The notes beneath the pieces are model-generated. The model saw only the letters and a list, made by a program, of their open reading frames with translations, made no database searches and was not told where the DNA came from. This document shows, one piece after another, positions 37,601 to 49,600 of a DNA stretch of 64,000 nt. Position 1 is the first letter of the stretch; the number at the start of each line of letters is the position of its first letter. The DNA comes from Streptomyces sp. NBC_01241. GTDB lineage: Bacteria; Actinomycetota; Actinomycetes; Streptomycetales; Streptomycetaceae. The stretch spans positions 372,001-436,000 of the forward strand of contig NZ_CP108494.1 of assembly GCF_041435435.1 (NCBI RefSeq), given 5' to 3'. The position numbers and the translations under genes were made by a program.

Positions 37601-40600
37601 TCGCGGTCCGGATCCGGTCTTCGAAGTCGAGGTCCCGGGAGGAGGCGATGCGTGAGGGGTCGACTCCGCCTGCGATGACGGTGGGCCACTTGGCGGGGCT
37701 GGCGGTGGCATACACCTCCAGGCCCCAGTGACGGGCCAGTTGGACGGCGGCCATGCCGACACCACCGGCGGCCGCGTGGATCAGCACGGATTCACCGGCC
37801 TTGACCTGAGCCAGGTCCCGCAGCCCGTACCAGGCCGTCGCGAACACCAGCGGCACCGCTGCCGCCTGCGCCCACGACCAGCCCGACGGAACCTTCACGA
37901 GCAGTTCCCGGCCCGCCACCGCCTCGTCGGCGAACCCACCGTCGAAGAACCCGAACACCCGGTCACCGACAGCAAGATCGTCAACGTTCGTGCCCACCTC
38001 GACGACGACACCGGCCGCCTCGGAGCCCATCGTGCCGGGAACGGGATACATGCCCAGTCCCAGGAGCACGTCCCGGAAGTTCACGCCCGCCGCACGGATC
38101 TCGACCCGCACCTGGCCGGATTCCAGAGGCAGCGAGCCGGCTCCCTCAAGGTGGAGGGACTCCAGCGTGCCGTCGGTGCCGGGGGCAAGGCGCCAGTTGT
38201 GGTCCGGCAGTACCAGTCCACTGCCTCCTCCGGCGCGCATCAGGCGGGGTGCCAGGAGCGCACCCTGACGGATGGCGACCTGTGGCTCGTCGAGTCCGGC
38301 CAGGAGGGCCAGGTCGAGCTGTTCCTCAGATGCCGGGTCGGTGTCGACGAGCACGATGCGGTCCGGGTGCTCCGACTGCGCCGAGCGCACCAGACCCCAT
38401 ACCGCCGCACCCACCGGGTCCACGGCACGGCCAGGACCCGCGGGCATGGCTCCCCGGGTCACGACCGCCAGACGCGAACCGAACGTGCTCTCGTCCGCCA
38501 GCCACTCCTGCACACCACGCAGCACCTCGCCGAGGACCTGCTCCACCGGGCCGTCGCCGGCCGGCAGCACCGTCCACGCCGTCTCACCGGAAGCACCGCC
38601 GGGCGGGAGCGCGACCCACTCGACCGTGAAGAGCGCGTCGTCCGCCGCGTTCCCGGACGCCGACAACTGCTCCGCCGACACCGCACGCGACACCAGCGAA
38701 CGAACGACCGCGACCGGCGCACCCGTACCGTCCGCCGCCTGAACCGTGAAGCCTTCGCCCTCGGGACGGATCGCCACCCGCAGCGCGGTCGCCCCGACCG
38801 CGAACAACTCCACACCCGACCACGCGAACGGCAACCGCGGCCCACTCGCTTCAGCGTCGGCGCTCGGGACCAGCCCGGAGGGGTGCAGTGCCGCGTCGAA
38901 GAGGGCGGGGTGGATACCGAACCCGTCCACCAACTCCGCGATCGCCACCTCGGCGTAGACACCGGAAGCGTCCCGCCAGGCCGCCTGGACGCCCTGGAAC
39001 GCCGGACCGTAACCGAAGCCCGCACCCGCCAGCGCCTCGTAGAACCCGTCGACGTCCACCGCCTCCGCACCCTGCGGAGGCCACACACTCAGCTCGAAGC
39101 CCGCCCCCGATGCAGCCTGCTCCGCCAGCGAACCGGACGCATGCAGCGTCCATTCGTCCACGCCCTCGGCACGGGCATGGACATGCACCGGCCGGTCACC
39201 CGAAGCATCCGGGCCCTCGACCCGCACCTGAACCTGCACACCACCGGACTCCGGCAGCACCAGCGGAGCCCGCAGCACCAGCTCCCGCAACAGACCGCAG
39301 CCCACCTCCTGCCCCGCCCGCAGCACCATCTCCACCAACGCGGTCCCAGGCACCACCACATGCCCCGACACCACATGATCGGCCAGCCACGGCTGAGTAT
39401 CCATGGAGAGACGGCCGGTGAGGAGCACGCTGTCCGCGTCGGCGAGGGCCACCACGGAGCCGAGCAGCGCGTGCTCGGCGCCCTGGATGCCCAGTGCGCC
39501 CGCGTCCGCGCCGAGTACGCCCGGCTGCGGCCAGTAGCGTTCGCGCTGGAAGGGGTAGGTGGGCAGGTCGACCGTCCGGCCGCCCCAGTCGGCGAACACG
39601 GCGTGCCAGTCGATGTCGGTGCCGGAGGTCCACAGGCGGCTGATCGCGGTGAGGGCGGTGTCGGTCTCGTCGCGGTCCTTGCGCAGGACGGGGACGAACT
39701 CGGCCTCGGTGACGGTGTCCTGGGCCATGCCCGTCAGGACGCCGTCCGGACCCAGCTCGACGTGCCGCGTCACGCCCATCGCGTCGAGCGTGGCGACACC
39801 GTCGGCGAACCGCACCGCCTGCCGCACCTGACGCAGCCAGTACGCCGGCTGCTGCATGGCACCCGGCTCGGCCACCGCACCCGTCAGGTTCGACACGACA
39901 GGAATCTGCGCCGGGTGGAAGGTCAGACCGTCCAGCACGGCCGCGAACTCGTCCAGCATCGGTTGCATCAGGGCCGAGTGGAACGCATGCGACACCGACA
40001 GGACGTTGAACCGCACGCCGCGCTCGGCGCACTCCGCGGCATACCGCTCGACAGCCTCGACCGCGCCCGACAGGACGACGGAGTTCGGGCCGTTGACGGC
40101 CGCGACGTCCAGGCCGGAGCCGACGACCTCGGCCTCGGTCGCCTGCACGGCGAGCATGCCGCCGCCCGCGGGCAGCGCCTGCATCAGCCGGCCCCGCTCC
40201 GCCACCAGCACGCACGCATCGTCCAGGTCGAAGATCCCGGCAACGTGCGCGGCGCTGATCTCGCCCAGCGAGTGGCCGAGGAGCACGTCCGGGGTCACGC
40301 CCCAGGACTCCACGAGCCGGTACAGGGCGACTTCGAGGGCGAAGAGGCCGGCCTGTGCCCACATCGTGTGGTCCAGGTCGACGCCGTCGGTCACAACCTC
40401 CCGCAGCGGGCGCTCCAGCCGGGCATCCATCCGCGCGCACACCGCGTCGAACGCCTCCGCGAACACCGGGAACGCCTCGTACAGCCCCAGCCCCATACCC
40501 GCACGCTGCGAACCCTGCCCCGTGAACAGGAACGCGGTCCGGCCCTCGGCCGCCACGCCCTCGGCGAGCGTCGTTTCCCCCGCCAGCACCGCACGATGCT

Positions 40601-43600
40601 CCAGCGCGGCACGGGTCGTGGACAGCGACCAGCCCACATCCACCGGATCCAGCTCCGGCCGCTCCGCGGCGAACGACCTCAGCCGCTCCACCTGAGCCCG
40701 CAGTGCAGGCTCGGACTTCGCCGACACCACCCACGGGACCGCCTGCGGGGTCCACGTCTGCAGGTCGATCGGGGCGGGCTCCAGTGCCGGCTCCGCTTCC
40801 GGTGCCTGCTCCAGAATTACGTGGGCGTTCGTCCCGCTGATCCCGAACGACGACACACCCGCACGCCGCGGACGCTCCACCGCGGGCCAGGGACGCGACT
40901 CGGTCAGCAGTTCCACCGCACCGGCGGACCAGTCCACCTGCGGCGACGGCTCGTCGACGTGCAGCGTGGCGGGCAGCACGCCGTGCCGCATGGCCATGAT
41001 CATCTTGATCACGCCCGCGACACCCGCGGCGGCCTGCGTGTGACCGATGTTGGACTTCACCGAGCCCAGCCACAGGGGCTCGCCGGCGTCGCCGCGCTCC
41101 TGACCGTAGGTCGCCAGCAGCGCCTGCGCCTCGATCGGGTCACCCAGCCGGGTGCCGGTGCCATGCGCCTCGACGACATCGACATCGACGCCGGAAAGCC
41201 GGGCGTTCGCCAGAGCCTGGCGGATCACCCGCTGCTGCGAGGGGCCGTTCGGCGCCGTCAGACCGTTGGACGCACCGTCCTGGTTGACGGCACTTCCGCG
41301 CACCACCGCGAGGATCTTGTGCCCGTTGCGCTCAGCATCCGACAACCGCTCCAGCATCAGGACACCGACGCCCTCGGCCCAGCCGGTCCCGTCGGCCGCC
41401 GAGGCGAACGACTTGCACCGGCCGTCCGACGCCAGCCCGTCCTGCCGGTCGAACTCGGTGAACACGTTCGCCGTGGCCATCACGGTCACGCCGCTCGCCA
41501 GCGCCAGGTCGCACTCGCCCCCCCGAAGTGCCTGTGCCGCCCAGTGCAGGGCGACCAGCGACGACGAACACGCCGTGTCGATCGTGGCCGCCGGACCCTC
41601 GAGTCCGAACGCGTACGCCACCCGGCCGGAGATCACGCTGTTCGCCGTACCGGTCAGCAGGTGACCGTCGGATCCTGGGACACCGCCGTAGCCGTATCCG
41701 GACGAGGACGCGCCGGCGAACACGCCCACGCTGCGACCTCGTTGCGCACGCGGGTCCATTCCCGCCGACTCGAACGTCTCCCATGCGGCCTCCAGCAGCA
41801 GCCGCTGCTGCGGGTCCATGGCGAGCGCCTCACGCGGCGAGATCCCGAAGAGGCCCGCGTCGAACCCGGCCGCGTCATGGACGAACCCGCCCATGCCACC
41901 GGCCGCCTCGGCCACATCGGCCGGCCAGCCGCGGTCCGCCGGGAACACCGACATGCCGTCCGTCCCGCCGGCGACCAGGTCCCACAGCTCGTCCGGCGAC
42001 GTCACACCGCCGGGATAGCGGCAGGCCATACCCACGATCGCGATCGGCTCGTCGGCCGCGCCCGCCCGGGCCGGCACCATTTCCGCGGGCCGGTCCGCGC
42101 CGAGAAGCTGGGCCTGGAGGTACTCCGCCAGCACTCGCGGCGTGGGGTAGTCGAACGCCAACGTCGCGGGCAGAGTCGTCCCGGTGTGCGAGGACAGCAG
42201 GTTGCGCAGTTCGATCGCCATCAGCGAGTCGAAGCCCAGGTCACGGAAGGCTCGCTCGGGTTCGACCGCCTGCGCGGCGGAGTGCCCCAGCACGCTCGAA
42301 GCCTGCTCCCGCACCAACTCCAGCAGCCTCTCCTGCTGCCGCTCCTGGGGCATCGACGTGAGTTCCTGACGCAGCGGCGACTCCGGGCCGGGAGCGCCGC
42401 CCGGGGCGGTGTCGGCCAGGGCGGCCGCCTCGGGCAGGTCGCTGAGCAGCGCGCTGCGCCGTGCCGAGGTGAAGGCGGGCAGGAAGGTGGGCCAGTCGAC
42501 GTCGGCCACCGTCAGCGTGCCCGGTCCCGAGTCGATCGCCTGGGCCAGTGCCCGCATCGCGAGTTCCGGATCCAGTGCGTCGAGCCCACGCCGACGCAGG
42601 TACTCTTCCGTCTCGCCCTCGGTGGCCATGCCGGCCTTGGCCCAGGGGCCCCAGGCCAGGGATGTGCCGGGGAGTCCGCGGTCGTGGCGGTGTTGGATCC
42701 AGGCGTCGAGGAAGGCGTTGCCGGCTGCGTAGGCGGCCTGGCCGCCGCTGCCCCAGGTGGCGGCGATCGAGGAGAAGACGACGAAGAGGTCGATCGGCAG
42801 GTGGGCGGTGAGTTCGTCGAGATGCGCCGTGCCGGTGACCTTGCTCGCGAGCACCTTCCCCACGGCGTCCAGACCGGTGAGGTCCAGCTTCTCGGGAGTC
42901 CCGACGCCGGCGGCGTGCACGATGCCGGTCAGTGGTGTGTGAGTGGGGATGCGGGCGATGACTTCGGCGAGGGCGTCGCGGTCGGTGACGTCGCAGGCGG
43001 CGACGGTGACCTGGGTGCCGAGGCGGGCGAGTTCTTCGGTCAGGCCGTCGGGGGCGTTGCCGCTGCGGCTGGTGAGGACCAGGTGGGGGGTGCCGCGGTG
43101 GGCGAGCCAGCGGGCCACGACGGTGCCGAGGGCGCCGGTGCCGCCGGTGATCAGGACGGTCCCGGTGGGGGTCCACGGGGTGGTGGGCGGTGTGGTGGTC
43201 GGGGCGTGCAGGACGCGCCGGCCGTGGACCCCGGAGTCGCGGACGGCGACCTGGTCCTCGCGGCCGTCGGCGAGGACGCCGGCAAGGCGTGCTGCCGTGT
43301 TCGTGTCGGTTGTGGGGTGGGTGTCGGTTGTTGCGGGGAGGTCGATGAGGCCGCCCCAGACGTGGGGTGCTTCGAGTGCGGCGACGCGGCCCATGCCCCA
43401 GATGGTGGCCTGGGCCGGGTTGGTCAGCGGGTCCGATGCCGTGGTGGACACGGCGCCGCGGGTGGTCACCCACAGGGGGGCGGTGAGGTGGGTGTCGGTG
43501 AGTGCCTGGAGCAGGGTCAGCACGCCGGCGAGGGGTGCGGGGATGCCGTTGTGTGCGGGCTGGTTGGTGAGGGTGTCGGCGAGGAGCAGGATGCCGGACA

Positions 43601-46600
43601 GGTCGGGGGCCTGGGCGGCGAGGTGTTCGAGTGCCGCTTTCCGTTCGTGGCGTGTGGCCGTGGCGTTGTCGTGGGGGGTGTCGAGGGGGAGGGTGAGGAC
43701 GGTGGCACCGGCTCCGGTGAGAGCGGCCGTGATGGTGGCGGTGGTGGTGGGGTCGCCGGTGGTGGCGAGGATCCATGTGCCGGTGAGGGTGGGTGTGGTG
43801 GGGAGGGTGGTGAGGGGTTTCCAGGCGACCTGGTAGCGCCAGGAGTCGATCACGGAGCGTTCGCGTCGGCGGCGTCGCCAGGTGGCGAGCACGGGCAGGA
43901 CCTGGCCCAGGGAGGCCGGGGGTTCGGTGAGTTCGAGTTCGGTGGCCAGTTGCTGGAGGTCTTCGCGTTCGACCGCGTCCCAGAATCCGGTCTCGGCCAC
44001 CTCGCCGCTGGTGGGTGCGGCGACGGGCTCGGGCCAGTACCGCTGTCGCTGGAAGGGGTAGGTGGGCAGGTCGACCGTCCGGCCGCCCCAGCCGGCGAAC
44101 ACCGCGCGCCAGTCGACCTCGACACCGCAGGTCCACAGTCGGCTCACGGCGGTCAGGACGGTGTCGCTCTCGTCGCGGTCCTTGCGCAGAACGGGGGCGC
44201 AGAGCATGTCGTCGGCGCCGGTCTGGGCCATGCCGGACAGCACACCGTCGGGGCCGAGTTCCAGGCAGCGGGTCACGCCCATGGCCGCGAGGGCGGTGAC
44301 GCCGTCGGCGAAGCGGACCGTGCCACGGACCTGGTGCAGCCAGTACGCGGGCTGCTGCATGGCACCCGGCTCGGCAACGGCTCCGGTGAGGTTCGAGACG
44401 ACCGGGATGTGTGCGGGGTGGAACGTCAGGCCGTTCAGGACGTTCGCGAACTCGTCCAGCATCGGTTCCATCAGGGCCGAGTGGAAGGCGTGCGACACCG
44501 ACAGGACGTTGAACCGCAGGCCACGCTCGGCGCACTGGGCGGCGTAGTGTGCGATGGCTTCGGTGGTGCCGGAGAGGACGACGGAGTTGGGGCCGTTGAC
44601 GGCGGCGATGTCGAGGCCGGACTCGGCGACGTCGGCTTCGGTGGCCTGGACGGCGAGCATGCCGCCGCCCGCGGGCAGCGCCTGCATCAGCCGGCTCCGC
44701 TCCGCCACCAGCACACACGCATCGTCCAGGTCCAGGATCCCCGCGACATGCGCCGCACTGATCTCACCCAGCGAGTGACCCAGCAACACATCCGGGCTCA
44801 CGCCCCACGACTCCACCAGCCGGAACAGGCCGACTTCGAGCGCGAACAGCCCCGCCTGAGCCCACATCGTGCGGTCGAGGTCGGCGCCGTCGGTCAGAAC
44901 CTCCCGCAGCGGGCGCTCCAGCCGGACATCAAGTCGGGCGCAGACGGCGTCGAACGCTTCGGCGAACACCGGGAACGCCTCGTAGAGCCCCAGGCCCATG
45001 CCCGCGCGCTGGGAGCCCTGGCCGGTGAACAGGAACGCGGTCTTGCCTTCGCCCGTGGTGCCTGTGGCGAGCACATCCCCATCGGCGGCCAGGACGGTGC
45101 GGTGTTCCAACGCTGCCCGGCTGGTCGCGAGCGACCAGGCCACGTCGACCCGGTCCAGTTCGGGCTGGTCGGCAACGAAGGTCCGAAGGCTGTCGATCTG
45201 TGCGCGTAGGGCGGTGTCGGACTTGGCCGAGACGAGCCACGGCACCGGTCCGGGGCGCGTTGCCGACGGTTCGGCGACTGCCACCGGCTCGGGCGCGGGT
45301 GCCTGTTCGAGGATGATGTGGGCGTTGGTTCCGCTGATGCCGAACGAGGAGACCGCAGCGCGGCGCGGACGGTCCACCGCAGGCCACGCGCGCTGCTCGG
45401 TGAGCAGCTCCACCGCACCGGCGGTCCAGTCGACCTGGGTCGACGGTTCGTCGATGTGGAGGGTTGCGGGCATCAGGCCGTGGCGCAGGGCCATGACCAT
45501 CTTGATGACGCCGGCGACGCCGGCGGCGGCCTGGGTGTGGGCGATGTTGGACTTGACCGAGCCGATCCACAAAGGCTCGTGACCGGCGCGGTCTTGGCCG
45601 TAGGTCGCCAGCAGCGCCTGGGCCTCGATCGGGTCGCCGAGGCGCGTGCCGGTGCCGTGGGCCTCGACCACGTCGATGTCCGCACCGGTCAGGTCGGCGT
45701 TGGCCAGCGCCTGGCTGATGACCCGCTGCTGCGAGGGTCCGTTCGGCGCCGACAGGCCGTTGCTGGCGCCGTCCTGGTTGATGGCGCTGCCCCGCACGAC
45801 GGCGAGGATCTTGTGTCCGTTGCGTTGGGCGTCCGAGAGTCGCTCCACCAGCAGCAGGCCGACGCCTTCGCCCCAGCCCATGCCGTCGGAGGAATCGGCG
45901 AACGACTTGCACCGGCCGTCGGACGCCAGCCCGCCCTGGCGGTCGAACTCGCCGAACACGCCGGGGTTGGCCATGACGGTCACGCCGCCGGCGAGCGCCA
46001 TGTCGCACTCGCCCGTCCGCAGCGCCTGCGCCGCCAGGTGCAGGGCGACAAGCGACGACGAACACGCGGTGTCCACCGTCACCGCCGGGCCCTCCAGCCC
46101 GAAGGCGTAGGACACCCGGCCGGACATGACGCTGGTCGCGGTCCCGGTGAGCAGGTGTCCTTCCGCGCCCTGGGGGATCTGGGTTCCGGTGCCGTAGCCG
46201 GAGGTGGTGCCGCCGACGAACACGCCTGTGGCGGTGCCTGCGAGCGAGCGGGGATCAACTCCCGCCGCTTCGAAGGCCTCCCACGTGGTTTCCAGCAGCA
46301 GTCGTTGCTGGGGGTCCATGGCGAGGGCTTCGCGGGGGCTGATGCCGAACAGGTCGGCGTCGAACTCGTCGGCGTGGTCGAGGAACGCGCCCCGGCCGGC
46401 GATGCCCTCGGGCCAGCCACGGTCGGTGGGGAACGGCCCCACCGCGTCGCCCGCGTCGGCGACCAGGTCCCACAGGGACTGGGCCGAGGTCACCGAGCCG
46501 GGGAAGCGGCAGGCCATGCCGACGATCGCAACCGGCTCATCCACGGCCACCGACACCGGACGCGCCACCGACGGCGTCCCCGCTTCGGTACCGGAGAGTT

Positions 46601-49600
46601 CGGTGAGCAGGAAGTCGGTCAGGACGAGGGGGGTGGGGTGGTCGAAGACGAGGGTGGCCGGCAGCCTGAGTCCGGTGACCGACTGGAGACGGTTGCGGAC
46701 CTCGACTGCCATCAGGGAGTCGAATCCGAGGTCGCGGAAGGCCCGGCCGGCTTCCACGGACTCCCCGTCCGCGTGCCCGAGGACGGCCGCGGCGTGGGTG
46801 CGCACGACGTCCAGCACCACCTGCCGGCGCTGCGCGGCCGCTGTCCCTGCGAGCTGCTGCCGCAGGTCGGCTGCTCCGCCGTCCTCCTCGAACGATGTCG
46901 GTGTGTCCGGGGTGGTGGCTTCGGGGAGGTCGGCGAGGAGTCGGCTGGGGCGGATGGCGGTGAACGAGGCTGTGAAGGTGGGCCAGTCGATGTCGGCGAC
47001 GGTCAGTCCCGACTCCCCGGCGTCGACGGCTGCCGCGAGGGTGCGCATGGCGAGTTCGGGGTTCATCGGGGCCATGCCGCGTCGGCGCAGGAGCTGCTGG
47101 GTCTCACCCTGGACGGCCATACCGGCACCGTCCCAGGGGCCCCAGGCCACGGACGTGGCGGACAGGCCGCGTTCACGGCGCTCGGCCGCCCAGGCATCGA
47201 GGAACGCGTTCGCCGCGGCGTAGGCGCCCTGACCCGCACCACCCCACACTGCGGCGCCGGAAGAGAAGACGACGAACAGGTCGAGCGGAAGATCCGCGGT
47301 CAGGGCCTCCAGGTGTGCGACCCCGTCGATCTTCGCGCCGATCACCGCCGCCGTCGTGTCCCGGTCGGCGACCTCCAGCATCTGCGCATCCCCGACACCG
47401 GCCGCATGCACCACACCCGTGAGCGGAACATCTGCCGGAACACCGGCGATGACCTCGGCCAGCGCATCCCGGTCGGTCATGTCACAGGATGCGACCGTCA
47501 CCCGTGCACCCAGTGCGGCGAGTTCCTCGACCAGACCATCCGGGGCTACACCGCGACGGCTGGTCAGCACCAGATGCGGCACACCCCGCCCCGCCAGCCA
47601 CCGCGCAACCTCAGCGCCCAGCGCCCCGGTACCACCCGTGACCAGCACGGTTCCTGAGGGCTGCCATCCCTCGCCCGCCGCATCAGTCGCCGCTGCCCGG
47701 ACCAAACGCCGGGCGTAGACACCGGAGCCACGCACAGCCGCCTGATCCTCACCAGCACCAGCACCGTCGGCGAGAATCGCGGCCAGGCGGCCGGACGCCT
47801 TCGCGTCCAGGGTCTCGGGCAGGTCGATCATGCCGCCCCAGCGCTGCGGGAACTCCAGCGCCGCGACCCGGCCCAGACCCCACACCGCGGCCTGCACCGG
47901 ATCCAGCACCCGGTCCGACGCACCGACAGCGACCGCACCCCGCGTGAGCACCCACAACGGCGCGTCCACCCCGGCATCACCCAGCGCCTGCAACAGCACC
48001 GTCACCCGGGTGAGTTCATCCGCCACCACATCAGCAGTGCGGTCGGCCGAAGCCGCGCCGGCCGCCAGCACCACACCGCACACATCCGGCACGGCAGCGA
48101 CCGCCCCGGCCAAGCCCGCACGGTCCACGACCTCATCCACCGACAAGCCCGCCACGACGGCACCCGCGCCGGTCAACGCCCCGGCCACGTCCGCAGCACT
48201 GTCGCCCACCACCAGCCAGGTACCCGACAGCAGTGCGGCAGAGGCCGTTTCGAGAGGCTTCCACACCACCTGGTAGCGCCAGGTGTCGATCACGGACCGC
48301 TGCCGGCGTTCCCGGCGCCACGAGGCGAGTGCCGGAACCACCGACCCGAGCAACTGCGGGGCTTCCGACAGCTGGAGCGTGCCCGCGAGTTCATCGAGGT
48401 CACCACGCTCCACGGCATCCCAGAACCGCGACTCGACCGGGTCCACCACCCCGCCCGCAGCCTGAACCGGCAGCGACGGGACGTCCAGCCAGTACCGCTC
48501 ATGCTGGAAGGCGTATGTCGGCAAAGCTACATGGCGGCCGGTGAGCAGCGCGGACCAGTTCACGTCCACGCCGGTGGCCCATGCCTCGCCGAGGCTGGTC
48601 AGCAGGCGGCGCATGCCACCCTCACCGCGTCGCAGGGTACCCAGTGCCGTGGCGTCGGCCCCGGTCGCGTCGATGGTCTCCTCGACCCCGACGGTGAGTA
48701 CGGGGTGGGCGCTGACCTCGACGAAGGTGCGCATCCCCTGTCCGAGGAGGGCACGGATCGCGGTCTCGAACTCGACCGTGGAGCGCAGGTTGTCGAACCA
48801 GTACCGGGCGTCGAGACCGCCGTCGACGGTCTCGCCGGTCAGGGTGGACAGCATCGGAACCGTGCCGGTGGCCGGAGTCAGCCCGGCCAGGTCGGCCAGG
48901 ATCCGCTCCCGGAGCCGGTCCATCTCCGGCGAGTGCGACGCGTAGTCCACCGGAATGCGGCGCGTGCGGATGCCCTGGCGTTCGCACTCGGCCATGAACG
49001 CATCCAGCGCTCCGTCGTCGCCGGAGACGACAGTGGAGGACGGACCGTTCACCGCGGCCACCGATACCGTGCCCGGCATCAGGCCCTCGACCGCTTCCCG
49101 GCCGGCAGCCACGGACACCATGCCCCCACCACCGGCCACCGCCACCAAAGCCTGCGACCGCAAGGCCACCACCCGCGCCGCATCGTCCAGCGACAACCAG
49201 CCCGCCACACACGCCGCAGCGATCTCACCCTGCGAATGACCCACCACCGCAGACGGCACCACACCCGCCGAACGCCACACCTCCGCCAGGGACACCATCA
49301 CCGCCCACAACACCGGCTGGACCACATCCACCCGGTCCACATCACCGTCCCGCAACAACACATCGGTCAACGACCAGTCGACGTACGGGGCGAGCGCCGT
49401 CTCGCACTCGGCCAGCCGCTCCCGGAACACGGGCGAGGTCTGCCACAACTCCCGCGCCATGCCCACCCACTGCGAGCCCTGACCCGGGAACACGAACACC
49501 ACACCACCGGCACCCGTAACGGCCGACGTGGCCGCGGACAGCCCGGCCAGCAACTCCTCCCGGCCCTCCCCCACGACCACCGCACGATGCTCCAACGCGG

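Larger units (their letters stand above)
36215..42053 (-). other. Module B4: KS-AT(malonyl)-DH-ER-KR(B)-ACP
   Basis: The KS (42050 to about 40805) has a DTACSSS motif preceded by ATI rather than the usual VTV. The AT (about 40535-39640) has GHSLGE (40258-40278) and HAFH (39976-39996), so it is malonyl type. The DH (about 39500-38620) has the canonical [10 protein letters not shown] with His5894, plus the second catalytic Asp in LFDAALHP. The ER (about 38180-37270) has [16 protein letters not shown] near 37744-37785. The KR (about 37270-36560) has LDD near 36969-36987. The ACP serine is at 36333-36335. All reductive domains look intact, so a CH2-CH2 unit is predicted. The DH-to-ER stretch is nearly duplicated in B5 and the KR-ACP stretch in B1. 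Confidence 0.96.
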
